Positions 1 to 5,932 of a stretch of DNA of 5,945 nt are shown piece by piece. Source of the DNA: Pseudanabaenaceae cyanobacterium MP8IB2.15 (GTDB taxonomy: Bacteria; Cyanobacteriota; Cyanobacteriia; Pseudanabaenales; Pseudanabaenaceae); NCBI GenBank assembly GCA_030248825.1, contig JARCMB010000204.1, forward strand, positions 1 to 5,945. Direction: 5' to 3'. Below the pieces are notes generated by a model. That model worked only from the letters and a program-made list of their open reading frames with translations, made no database searches and was not told the DNA's origin. The position numbers and the translations under genes were made by a program. The stretch's first letter is position 1, and each line of letters opens with the position of its first letter.

Positions 1-205
1 AATCTCTCAAAGATTTTTGAACTGACTGCTGTAAATCTTCTAAAGGAATAAGCGGTAAATTAGCAGCAAATCGAGAAGGACTTAAAACAGCTAGTTCAAG
101 TATGTACTTTAATTCAGCCTGAAGCGATCTTCCGCGACGGACTGCCTGATTCTTTAGCTTCTCGAACACGATTGGGTCTATGTCTTCTATAATCACTTTA
201 GTCAT
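1..205 (-). CDS. FitA/VapB-like ribbon-helix-helix antitoxin, 3' end cut by window edge
   Basis: A minus-strand reading frame starts with ATG at 205-203 and stays open to the window edge (68 codons plus one base), so the C-terminus is missing. The protein begins MTKVIIEDIDPIVFEKLKNQ and continues with AVRRGRSLQAEL. This is the pattern of FitA-like antitoxins: a short N-terminal strand (TKVIIEDID) that would pair with a partner in the dimer and contact DNA, then two helices with the conserved GRSLQAEL turn near residues 25-32. The family's usual role is to neutralise a PIN-domain RNase (VapC/FitB type) and to repress its own operon by binding palindromes in the promoter. The tail after residue 43 (SPSRFAANLPLIPLED) would be the toxin-binding part. 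The toxin gene, if present, lies beyond position 1. No good Shine-Dalgarno is visible before the ATG. An ATG 9 nt further upstream is closed at once by a stop. The family call is from pattern recognition and is fairly secure; the toxin partner is inferred. Confidence 0.82.
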   Translation of the reverse strand, partial: MTKVIIEDIDPIVFEKLKNQAVRRGRSLQAELKYILELAVLSPSRFAANLPLIPLEDLQQSVQKSLRD

Positions 206-217
206 ATTAAATCATGC

Positions 218-246
218 TTGAAGGTTGACTATTGCCTAACTATAAC
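218..246 (+). promoter_or_regulatory. Candidate sigma-70 promoter for the DUF1963 gene
   Basis: TTGAAG (218-223) and TATAAC (241-246) are separated by 17 bp. They match the -35 consensus at 4 of 6 positions and the -10 consensus at 5 of 6. Transcription would begin near 253 and give a 5' leader of about 110 nt before the ATG at 363. On the opposite strand TATAGT (244-239) could be the -10 of the divergent antitoxin gene, but I see no convincing -35 for it. If both are real, the two promoters overlap and a dimeric repressor here could control both genes. This is by-eye matching only. Confidence 0.4.
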
Positions 247-309
247 ATTTTCAATATCTTGACTTCATAGCCTTTTAATCAATTTTAGGCTTCAAGTCTT
301 TATCTACAG

Positions 310-323
310 TCAGTTAAAACTGA
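310..323. repeat. 14-bp palindrome (TCAGTT-AA-AACTGA) in the DUF1963 leader
   Basis: Two perfect 6-bp inverted arms flank a 2-bp centre at 310-323, between the candidate promoter and the DUF1963 start codon. The size and symmetry suit a dimeric repressor site better than an RNA hairpin, because the 2-nt centre is too short for a loop. A 7-bp inverted pair, CTTGAAG (217-223) and CTTCAAG (290-296), also brackets the promoter. Either could be a chance match in AT-rich DNA, and no regulator is identified. Confidence 0.3.
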
Positions 324-353
324 GTTAAATTAAATCCTATCTAAATTACAAGC

Positions 354-360
354 AGGTGAG
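354..360 (+). promoter_or_regulatory. Ribosome binding site of the DUF1963 gene
   Basis: AGGTGAG lies 2 nt before the ATG at 363, with its AGG core 6 nt away. It is a good purine-rich Shine-Dalgarno match and supports that ATG as the start. Confidence 0.6.
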
Positions 361-362
361 TT

Positions 363-1199
363 ATGACGCTAGAACTTCCTCTTAAGTTAGAACCATTTAG
401 AACCAAGATCGAGGCAACGATCGAGCCATATGTGGAGATCCAAACCCATCTGACTACAGAGGCAACTCTCTGGCAGAGCAAATTTGCGGGCTTACCGTAT
501 CTGCCCAAAGGTTTTGATTATCCCAAAACTCCAGAAGGTGACTATCTCTATCTATTAGCCCAAATCAATTTCGTCGAAGTGCCACATTTAGAAGGATTTC
601 CCCAAAAAGGTATCCTCCAATTTTACATTTCAGCGGCAGATGATTTTCTTTACGGTGCAGATTTCGGTGCACCAACAGAGCAAAAAGGATTTCGCGTGCT
701 ATTCTTTCCCGATCCTGTCAACGAAACTGACGATTTGATTACAGACTTCGACTTCCTCCCTTCATCGTGGAATAGAGAATCTGGTAGTGTTCCTTTTTGT
801 ATCTTTCCCGATCATTCGCCTCAAAGCAGTAAATGCGTCGCCTTAAAGTTTGAACTTAAATCTGCTCCAATTTCTAGAAACGACTATGAATGCGAGGTCA
901 TACTTGGTGAAGATTTTACAAGCTTACTTTATGAAGATGATTCACTATGGGAGTATTACCAGCAATTTGCTTGTGGTCACAAGCTTGGAGGATATCCTTA
1001 TTTTACTCAAGAAGATCCTCGCTTTTACCAGAACGAAGAAGAAGCTTGGGTTTTGCTATTGCAGATCGATTCAGATTACAAAGAAGAAGGAATTGATATT
1101 ATGTGGGGAGATGTTGGAGTAGGCAATTTCTTTATTAAGGCATCTGCCCTGCAAAAGCTCGATTTCTCGAATATCCTCTATAACTGGGATTGCAGCTAG
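363..1199 (+). CDS. YwqG-family (DUF1963) protein
   Basis: A 278-residue cytoplasmic protein with no signal peptide or membrane segment. It carries the family's recognisable blocks in order: LPYLPKGFDYP (about 44-54), LLAQINFVEVPHLEGFPQKG (64-83), ILQFYIS followed by DDFLYGADF, FRVLFFPDP (110-118), a GHKLGGYPYFTQEDPR block (205-220), LLLQIDSD (231-238) and WGDVGVGNFFI (248-258) close to the C-terminus. The length fits the family and both ends are present, so the gene looks intact. The biochemical function of YwqG/DUF1963 is not established to my knowledge; the conserved acidic and aromatic residues do not by themselves show an activity. The gene stands alone on the plus strand. It is divergent from the antitoxin gene and meets the minus-strand operon tail to tail with 9 bp between the stop codons. 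An AGGTGAG ribosome site supports the start. Family assignment is strong; function is unknown. Confidence 0.9.
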   Translation: MTLELPLKLEPFRTKIEATIEPYVEIQTHLTTEATLWQSKFAGLPYLPKGFDYPKTPEGDYLYLLAQINFVEVPHLEGFPQKGILQFYISAADDFLYGADFGAPTEQKGFRVLFFPDPVNETDDLITDFDFLPSSWNRESGSVPFCIFPDHSPQSSKCVALKFELKSAPISRNDYECEVILGEDFTSLLYEDDSLWEYYQQFACGHKLGGYPYFTQEDPRFYQNEEEAWVLLLQIDSDYKEEGIDIMWGDVGVGNFFIKASALQKLDFSNILYNWDCS

Positions 1200-1208
1200 G
1201 CACATCTC

Positions 1209-2213
1209 TCACTTTTTACGAAAGCTGGTAGCGATCTTTTGAAATTCAGGGAGATACTTGGCTTTGGAGCTATTGCCAATTAGTCCTTGGATGATGTAAT
1301 AGGATTGCCCCTCAAATAACATAACTTGATATACCGTAGTTGGCGTATTACTAGAGACATCAGTAGCATTAGCGATGATCTCATAGCCGTTCAAACCATC
1401 GATCGTGATTGGCTTACTGGTGTCGATCGACAGATTTTTTACCTGTTGAGTTTGGGTTATCCGTTTTTCGGCAAATTGTTTTTGGTTAGCGACTAAGACA
1501 TTCGAGATCGATTCAGTCACAACTAAAATCGGATCGTTGGCAGAACCAGTGGCAATCATCCCATTTTTCGTGTAAAGCAGTGCATTCTGAACCCGCTTAG
1601 CAAACTTCAAATTAGGTGTATCTGTGACCGCAAACTTCAAATCGGCAAAGGGATCGACAGCTTTATTCCTTAGCCATTTCGCGCTTGTGACCGCAGTTTT
1701 AAGAGGTTGGGATAAATTCTTAGCTATATCTCTGGGGAAAGTGGCTGCGATTAGGATAGTCTCTTTCTCATCACCAAATACGGTAATCCATTTCATGAAA
1801 ACAATGGAATTTGTAGATTGAGTTGCCTGAAGCAGTAATCCTTTGTATCCGTCGATCGTGATGTTCTCTTTGCCGATCAGAGTAATACCGCGAGTTTTTA
1901 AACTTGCTTCATTAAAGCCTGCTGTGACCTGAGAATAAGGTCCTGGTAATTCTGTGACAACGATCGATGCACCGCTACCATCTTGCTGAAATCCTGAAAA
2001 AGTGCCTGAATTGGTAAATCCCTTGGGCTTAATCAGGCTGATTTTTGAGCCGCGCACAGCAGTGTAAGCTTGGGTGTCTACTTGATTATCCTTGAGTGCA
2101 GTTAGTAATGTCGTGCTTGGGGTTGAGATGGATGGCACTTCAGCATTGCTGTTAGCGTTAATCCAAAAATTCAGACCGAGTAATATCGGGAGAAGTAAAA
2201 TAGAGATTTTCAT
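1209..2213 (-). CDS. Secreted two-domain protein of unknown function (possibly PsbP/Mog1-like repeats)
   Basis: A 334-residue protein with a Sec-type signal peptide: Lys2, a hydrophobic stretch at about 5-18, and a possible cleavage site after SNA (residue 24). There is no lipobox cysteine, so I expect a soluble periplasmic, lumenal or exported protein. After a Ser/Thr/Pro-rich linker there are two similar domains, about 53-181 and 190-332. Each has an N-terminal strand region, a central ITIDG motif (118-122 and 269-273, followed by YKG or LNG), a strand pair (KWITVFGDEKETILIAATFP versus VYQVMLFEGQSYYIIQGLIG) and a final helix ending SAKW or TSFR. This strand-helix plan resembles the PsbP/Mog1-like (DUF1795-type) fold, but that is a guess from pattern; I do not recognise a named family. 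The gene begins 3 nt after the DUF815 ATPase stop with no Shine-Dalgarno in CTCTAACCC, so its translation probably depends on the upstream gene. It is the last gene of the block. Secretion and duplication are reasonably supported; function is unknown. Confidence 0.8.
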   Translation of the reverse strand: MKISILLLPILLGLNFWINANSNAEVPSISTPSTTLLTALKDNQVDTQAYTAVRGSKISLIKPKGFTNSGTFSGFQQDGSGASIVVTELPGPYSQVTAGFNEASLKTRGITLIGKENITIDGYKGLLLQATQSTNSIVFMKWITVFGDEKETILIAATFPRDIAKNLSQPLKTAVTSAKWLRNKAVDPFADLKFAVTDTPNLKFAKRVQNALLYTKNGMIATGSANDPILVVTESISNVLVANQKQFAEKRITQTQQVKNLSIDTSKPITIDGLNGYEIIANATDVSSNTPTTVYQVMLFEGQSYYIIQGLIGNSSKAKYLPEFQKIATSFRKK

Positions 2214-2216
2214 GGG

Positions 2217-3548
2217 TTAGAGAGAGTAAGGATTACTTGTTTTATCGATAAATAAGTCTGCTTGGAGAAAGTCGATGAATTGCCGAGCCGTGCGTCCCGA
2301 TCGACCGTTATGTCGGGTTGCCCATTGCAAGGCTCGAAACTCTAAATCTTCGTCGCTCAGCTTAATCCCTGCCTCCATTGCCAAGTGTCGGACAATTTTG
2401 AGATATGTTTCTTGATCGGCGGAAACGAAGGTTAGGGTCAAACCAAATCGATCGCTGAGAGATAGCTTCTCTTGCATCGTATCCCAAGCATGGACTTCAT
2501 CGGCATCGCTGGGTCGGGGTCGATCGGCATAAAATTCACGAATCAAGTGGCGACGATTTGAAGTCGCGTAAATAATTAAATTAGGAGGTCGAGCCGTAAG
2601 ATTACCTTCCAATAGAACCTTGAGGGCTTTATAACTATCATCATCTTCTTCAAACGAGAGATCATCGACAAACAGAATAAATTTCTGTGGGACATCTCTC
2701 AGAGTCTCCATGATCTTCGGTAAGTCTTTGAGGTCAGATTTAGCGACTTCGATTAACCGCAATCCCCGATCTGAGTATTTTGTGATTAGAGATTTAACTA
2801 GAGAAGATTTACCCGACCCACGACTACCAAACAACAGCACATGCAGGGCAGAGTAACCTGCTAAAAAGAACTCAGTATTCTTTAATAAGACATCTCGCTG
2901 AGATTCATAACCGACTAGTGATGTTAGATCGATCGAATCGGGTGTGGGAATCCCAATTAATTCCCCGCCATACCAACGTAAAGCCCGAAACTCAGCAAAA
3001 ATCCCTGTGCCATTTTGCTGATAATATATGGCTAAATCTTCGATCGAATCAGCCCAGTTCTCTAAATGTTTGAGTTTAAGCTTGAGCGGGCAATCAGATC
3101 CAGCAATGTGATTAGAAGATTCGAGCAGAGGTAAAGATCGATCGGTGGCAGCTTTCACCCACTGGCTCACAGTTTTGCTATCAATCTTATACAAACTATG
3201 CAGAATTTGCAGATCGAAATGCGTTGCAGCTACTAGGGCTGACGGTAAATCTTCTAGCTTTACCTTTTGGGCTTGTTGAGAGAAAGGATTGTGATCCCAG
3301 AGAATTTGACCGATCAGATAGTCCTGCCAGTTTTGATTGCGTTGTGCCAAGCTCTTAAACCATTTGCCATATGCCTGAAGACAAGCTAGCGATTTTAGAG
3401 AAGAATCATCATAAGCGTACTCACTTAATGCCTGAACTAGCTGTAAATAAGCCAGTCCAGGCTCCTGTTGTAAAACATTTTGATACAGCAAAAGTGATGC
3501 TGCTTGATATTGCAACAAGTCGATCGACTCGACAATCTGTTTTTTCAT
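2217..3548 (-). CDS. DUF815-family AAA+ ATPase
   Basis: A 443-residue cytoplasmic protein. Residues 1-200 are mostly helical and carry no motif I know. The P-loop module follows: an SLVGYESQRDVLLKN entry segment (210-224), Walker A GSRGSGKS (241-248, Lys247), Walker B ILFVDDLSFEE (291-301, Asp295/Asp296), sensor 1 ATSNRRH (328-334, Asn331), a candidate arginine finger in SLSDRFGL (Arg367), and a C-terminal helical region with a basic GRSGRTARQF stretch (415-424) that may supply sensor 2. This layout is characteristic of the DUF815 group of predicted ATPases, close in style to DnaA/Cdc48-type AAA+ loaders. All nucleotide-binding residues are present, so it should bind and hydrolyse ATP. The substrate is unknown. 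Its ATG overlaps the stop of the Uma2 nuclease gene (ATGA at 3548-3545), and the secreted-protein gene starts 3 nt after its own stop. This suggests one transcript with coupled translation. An ATPase that remodels the nuclease or its target is possible but is inference only. Confidence 0.9.
   Translation of the reverse strand: MKKQIVESIDLLQYQAASLLLYQNVLQQEPGLAYLQLVQALSEYAYDDSSLKSLACLQAYGKWFKSLAQRNQNWQDYLIGQILWDHNPFSQQAQKVKLEDLPSALVAATHFDLQILHSLYKIDSKTVSQWVKAATDRSLPLLESSNHIAGSDCPLKLKLKHLENWADSIEDLAIYYQQNGTGIFAEFRALRWYGGELIGIPTPDSIDLTSLVGYESQRDVLLKNTEFFLAGYSALHVLLFGSRGSGKSSLVKSLITKYSDRGLRLIEVAKSDLKDLPKIMETLRDVPQKFILFVDDLSFEEDDDSYKALKVLLEGNLTARPPNLIIYATSNRRHLIREFYADRPRPSDADEVHAWDTMQEKLSLSDRFGLTLTFVSADQETYLKIVRHLAMEAGIKLSDEDLEFRALQWATRHNGRSGRTARQFIDFLQADLFIDKTSNPYSL
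3545..3548 (-). promoter_or_regulatory. ATGA start/stop overlap coupling nuclease and ATPase genes
   Basis: The last codons of the Uma2 gene read CTA TGA, and the ATG of the DUF815 gene lies inside them, giving a 4-bp overlap. Such overlaps commonly let terminating ribosomes restart on the next gene and keep the two proteins at a related level. The upstream CAAGCCC has no Shine-Dalgarno, which fits reinitiation. Confidence 0.75.
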
Positions 3549-4201
3549 AGGGCTTGAAACTGAGGGATGAGCCAGGCAATCGCTTGGGCATGATCGGTCT
3601 GACGAGTGCGCTGCAAGGCTTCTAGTAACAAGGCTAAATCCAATCCAGATAATACTTGAGATCTCGAAATCCTTCTGCTTCCTCCATTAGCAATAATCTC
3701 AAAAGCGAGGATTTCGACTCTTTGAACATCAACAATCCAGTATTCTGATACATGTAAATCTTCGTAAAGCAAGCGTTTCTCACCTTTATCATCGGCGATT
3801 GTACTATCGGATATCTCAATTACTAGATCGGGCGGTGGGACTAGATCGAGATTTGCGATCGCGGTTCCAATCGGAGCAAGTTTGGCTCTCGCCCCGATGT
3901 AACAGGAAATATCAGGCTGACACTGATACTGGGATTGGCGCACACCGACTTTGCGATAACTGCAATTGTCTAAACAGTTGAGTTGAATGCCTTTGAGTGC
4001 CGCAAACAGGGTCACAGACGTAGTAACAATGCCATTATCTCTAGCATGGTCAGGCCCAACTGACATAGTTTCTATCCTCACCCGTCCACGATCGTAATAT
4101 CCTTTTGCTTTGAGATAGTCAGGATGTTCGACAGTTCGGATAAATTCATCCCATGTTGCCACAACCCATGTGTCCGTTGGTAATTGCGTTGCTAATGTCA
4201 T
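3545..4201 (-). CDS. Uma2-family (DUF820) PD-(D/E)XK nuclease-like protein
   Basis: A 218-residue cytoplasmic protein with the restriction-endonuclease-like plan of the Uma2/DUF820 family, which is greatly expanded in cyanobacteria. The blocks in order are: a TWDEFI opening helix; an acidic residue in RVRIETMSVGPDHARDN (Glu44, where the family usually has a GELxEMSPxxxxH segment); the PD motif QPDIS (Asp97); DLVIEIS (Asp125, Glu129) for the second acidic pair; and EKRLLYEDLHVSEYWIVD (141-158), the usual K..Y...V.EYWIVD signature. All expected acidic positions are kept, so it may be active, but natural substrates of Uma2 proteins are mostly unknown. Four cysteines (76, 80, 94, 100) cluster around the active-site strand, which I do not recall as a family feature. 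A Shine-Dalgarno (AGAGAGGA, 6-nt spacer) supports the start. The gene follows ilvD by 45 bp and overlaps the ATPase gene by 4 bp. Confidence 0.88.
   Translation of the reverse strand: MTLATQLPTDTWVVATWDEFIRTVEHPDYLKAKGYYDRGRVRIETMSVGPDHARDNGIVTTSVTLFAALKGIQLNCLDNCSYRKVGVRQSQYQCQPDISCYIGARAKLAPIGTAIANLDLVPPPDLVIEISDSTIADDKGEKRLLYEDLHVSEYWIVDVQRVEILAFEIIANGGSRRISRSQVLSGLDLALLLEALQRTRQTDHAQAIAWLIPQFQAL
3855..3862. repeat. HIP1 octamer GCGATCGC
   Basis: A perfect copy of the palindromic HIP1 sequence, typical of many cyanobacterial genomes, inside the Uma2 coding region. It supports a cyanobacterial origin; its role is not settled. Confidence 0.85.
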
Positions 4202-4207
4202 AGTTTA

Positions 4208-4215
4208 TCCTCTCT
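4208..4215 (-). promoter_or_regulatory. Ribosome binding site of the Uma2 gene
   Basis: On the minus strand AGAGAGGA sits 6 nt before the ATG at 4201-4199. It is the clearest Shine-Dalgarno in the minus-strand block. The Uma2 gene therefore loads its own ribosomes, while the two genes after it lack such sites. Confidence 0.65.
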
Positions 4216-4234
4216 GGATGCCCATCTCTTGGTT

Positions 4235-4261
4235 GAAATAGGTTAGTTAGAATAGGTTTAG
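4235..4261. repeat. Imperfect short direct repeat at the ilvD stop
   Basis: GAAATAGGTTAG (4235-4246) and GAATAGGTTTAG (4250-4261) form an imperfect tandem pair that straddles the ilvD stop codon (4249-4247). It fills much of the 45-bp gap to the Uma2 gene. It looks like a small local duplication. I see no hairpin with a T-run, so the gap holds no evident intrinsic terminator. Confidence 0.4.
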
Positions 4262-5932
4262 ATCGGTGACAGCTCCAACACTGCTGCTAGAGACCAGTTT
4301 AGTGAATTTTGCTAAAATCCCTCTGGTATAGCGGGGAGCAGGTGGTTTCCAGACAGCGCGACGACTAGCTAATTCGGCATCAGTGACATTGAGCTGTAAT
4401 TGTCTAGCTTTGGCATCGATCGTGATCGAGTCACCTTCTTGAACTAAGGCGATCGTCCCACCAACTGCGGCTTCAGGCGCAACATGACCAACCACCATGC
4501 CATAAGTACCTCCAGAGAATCTGCCATCCGTAATCAATCCCACCGAGTCGCCCAACCCAGCACCGATAATCGCACTGGTGGGAGCTAACATCTCGCGCAT
4601 CCCAGGTCCGCCTTTAGGCCCCTCATAACGAATTACGAGCACATCACCAGCTTGGATTTTCCCTGCCAGAACTGCGGCGAGACAGTCTTCTTCCGATTCA
4701 AATACTCGTGCTGGCCCTGTGATTTTAGGATTCTTCACACCTGAAATCTTGGCAACGGAACCCTCTGTCGCGAGATTTCCTTTGAGAATTGCTAAATGCC
4801 CTTCAGCATAGAGCGGTTTATCCCAAGTCCGAATCACGTCTTGATCTGGACTTGGCTCTGCTGGGATATCTGCTAATAGCTCTTCGATCGTCTGACCTGT
4901 AATTGTGAGCGCGTCACCATGCAGCAGACCGTGAGCTAGCAAAATTTTCATCACCTGTGGAATGCCACCTGCTTTATGCAGATCGGTGGCAACGTACCGA
5001 CCACTGGGCTTGAGGTCGCAAATCACGGGGACTCGGGCGCGGATCGTCTCGAAGTCATCAAGGCACAATGGTACGCCGATCGCATGAGCGATCGCTAACA
5101 TATGCAACACAGAATTAGTCGAGCCACCCACTGCCATAATTACCGAGATCGCATTCTCGATGGCTTTTCTCGTGATGATATCCTTCGGTAAGATCTGCTG
5201 GCGAATTGCCTCTACCAATACTGATGCTGACTTGGCAGTACTTTCAGCTTTTTCGGCATCTTCGGCTGCCATCGTCGAGGAATACATCAAACTCATGCCC
5301 ATGGCTTCAAATGCCGATGACATCGTATTCGCCGTAAACATGCCCCCACAGGAACCCGCTCCAGGACAGGCGCGCCGTTCGATTTCGAGCAATTCTGACT
5401 CTTCAATTTTGCCCGCACTAAACTGCCCTACGGCTTCAAATGCACTAACTATGGTCAAGTCTTTGCCGTTATAGTGTCCTGGCTTGATCGTGCCACCGTA
5501 GACAAAAATGGCAGGAATATTCAATCGCGCAAACGCAATCATCGCGCCTGGCATATTCTTATCGCAACCACCGATCGCCATAACGCCATCAAAGCTCTGA
5601 CCATTACACACAGTCTGGATCGAATCGGCAATTACTTCACGCGAGACGAGGGAATATTTCATCCCTTCGGTTCCCATTGAGATGCCATCACTGATCGTGA
5701 TTGTGCCAAACATCTGCGGCATCGCCCCTGCTACTTTCAATTCAGCGAATGCTCTTAGGGCTAAATCGTTAATCCCAACATTACAAGGGGTAATGTTGCT
5801 GTAACCATTCGCCAGACCGACAATTGGCTTTTCAAAGTCCTCATCTGTAAAACCCACGGCACGTAACATGGCACGGTTAGGAGATCTCGCTACTCCTTGG
5901 GTAACGGCTTTACTTCTGCGGTTATTGGACAT
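4247..5932 (-). CDS. ilvD: Dihydroxy-acid dehydratase (IlvD), complete
   Basis: Catalyses dehydration of 2,3-dihydroxy-isovalerate and 2,3-dihydroxy-3-methylvalerate to the 2-keto acids. This is the third shared step of valine and isoleucine synthesis and also feeds leucine and pantothenate. It is a cytoplasmic homodimeric iron-sulfur and Mg2+ enzyme. The 561-residue length is typical. Expected ligands are visible at their usual positions: Cys50 (TPCN), Cys123 (GGCDKNMPG) and Cys195 (GSCGG) for the iron-sulfur cluster; Asp82, Asp124 and Glu447 for metal; Lys125, the lysine that is carbamylated in the family; and Ser473 (GRFSGGTYG) as the catalytic base. Three-cysteine enzymes of this kind usually carry a [2Fe-2S] cluster, the more oxygen-tolerant form, which suits an oxygenic phototroph. 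The ATG at 5932 gives the standard MSNNRRSKAV N-terminus. Upstream only a weak purine run (AGAAGAGA) remains before the window ends, so the promoter is not visible. It is the first visible gene of the minus-strand block. Confidence 0.98.
   Translation of the reverse strand: MSNNRRSKAVTQGVARSPNRAMLRAVGFTDEDFEKPIVGLANGYSNITPCNVGINDLALRAFAELKVAGAMPQMFGTITISDGISMGTEGMKYSLVSREVIADSIQTVCNGQSFDGVMAIGGCDKNMPGAMIAFARLNIPAIFVYGGTIKPGHYNGKDLTIVSAFEAVGQFSAGKIEESELLEIERRACPGAGSCGGMFTANTMSSAFEAMGMSLMYSSTMAAEDAEKAESTAKSASVLVEAIRQQILPKDIITRKAIENAISVIMAVGGSTNSVLHMLAIAHAIGVPLCLDDFETIRARVPVICDLKPSGRYVATDLHKAGGIPQVMKILLAHGLLHGDALTITGQTIEELLADIPAEPSPDQDVIRTWDKPLYAEGHLAILKGNLATEGSVAKISGVKNPKITGPARVFESEEDCLAAVLAGKIQAGDVLVIRYEGPKGGPGMREMLAPTSAIIGAGLGDSVGLITDGRFSGGTYGMVVGHVAPEAAVGGTIALVQEGDSITIDAKARQLQLNVTDAELASRRAVWKPPAPRYTRGILAKFTKLVSSSSVGAVTDLNLF
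5088..5095. repeat. HIP1 octamer GCGATCGC
   Basis: The second perfect HIP1 copy, inside ilvD in the segment coding the histidine/alanine-rich AIAHAIG stretch. A near copy, CGATCGC, lies 10 bp to its left (5078-5084). Confidence 0.85.

Noticed and set aside
259..287. TTGACT at 259-264 as a -35 for the DUF1963 gene
   Set aside because: No acceptable -10 lies 16-18 bp downstream (AATTTT, ATTTTA or TTTTAG), so the 218-246 pair is preferred.
850..1122. A 90-codon plus-strand open frame inside the DUF1963 gene
   Set aside because: It is an alternative frame of a clearly coding region with low-complexity Lys/Leu content and no family resemblance.
1624..1821. Plus-strand open frame opposite the secreted-protein gene
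   Set aside because: It is antisense to a convincing gene, with no ribosome site or recognisable product.
3634..3981. Short open frames on both strands within the Uma2 gene
   Set aside because: The Uma2 frame contains all family motifs; the others are shadows of it.
4247..4300. Minus-strand promoter for the Uma2 gene inside the ilvD tail (TTGGAG, 18 bp, TATTCT)
   Set aside because: Both boxes match weakly and such pairs occur often by chance; not strong enough to list.
5160..5680. Two plus-strand open frames (5160-5474 and 5474-5680) that abut each other opposite ilvD
   Set aside because: They lie fully antisense to a complete, well-conserved ilvD, give no recognisable protein, and are explained by the codon bias of ilvD.
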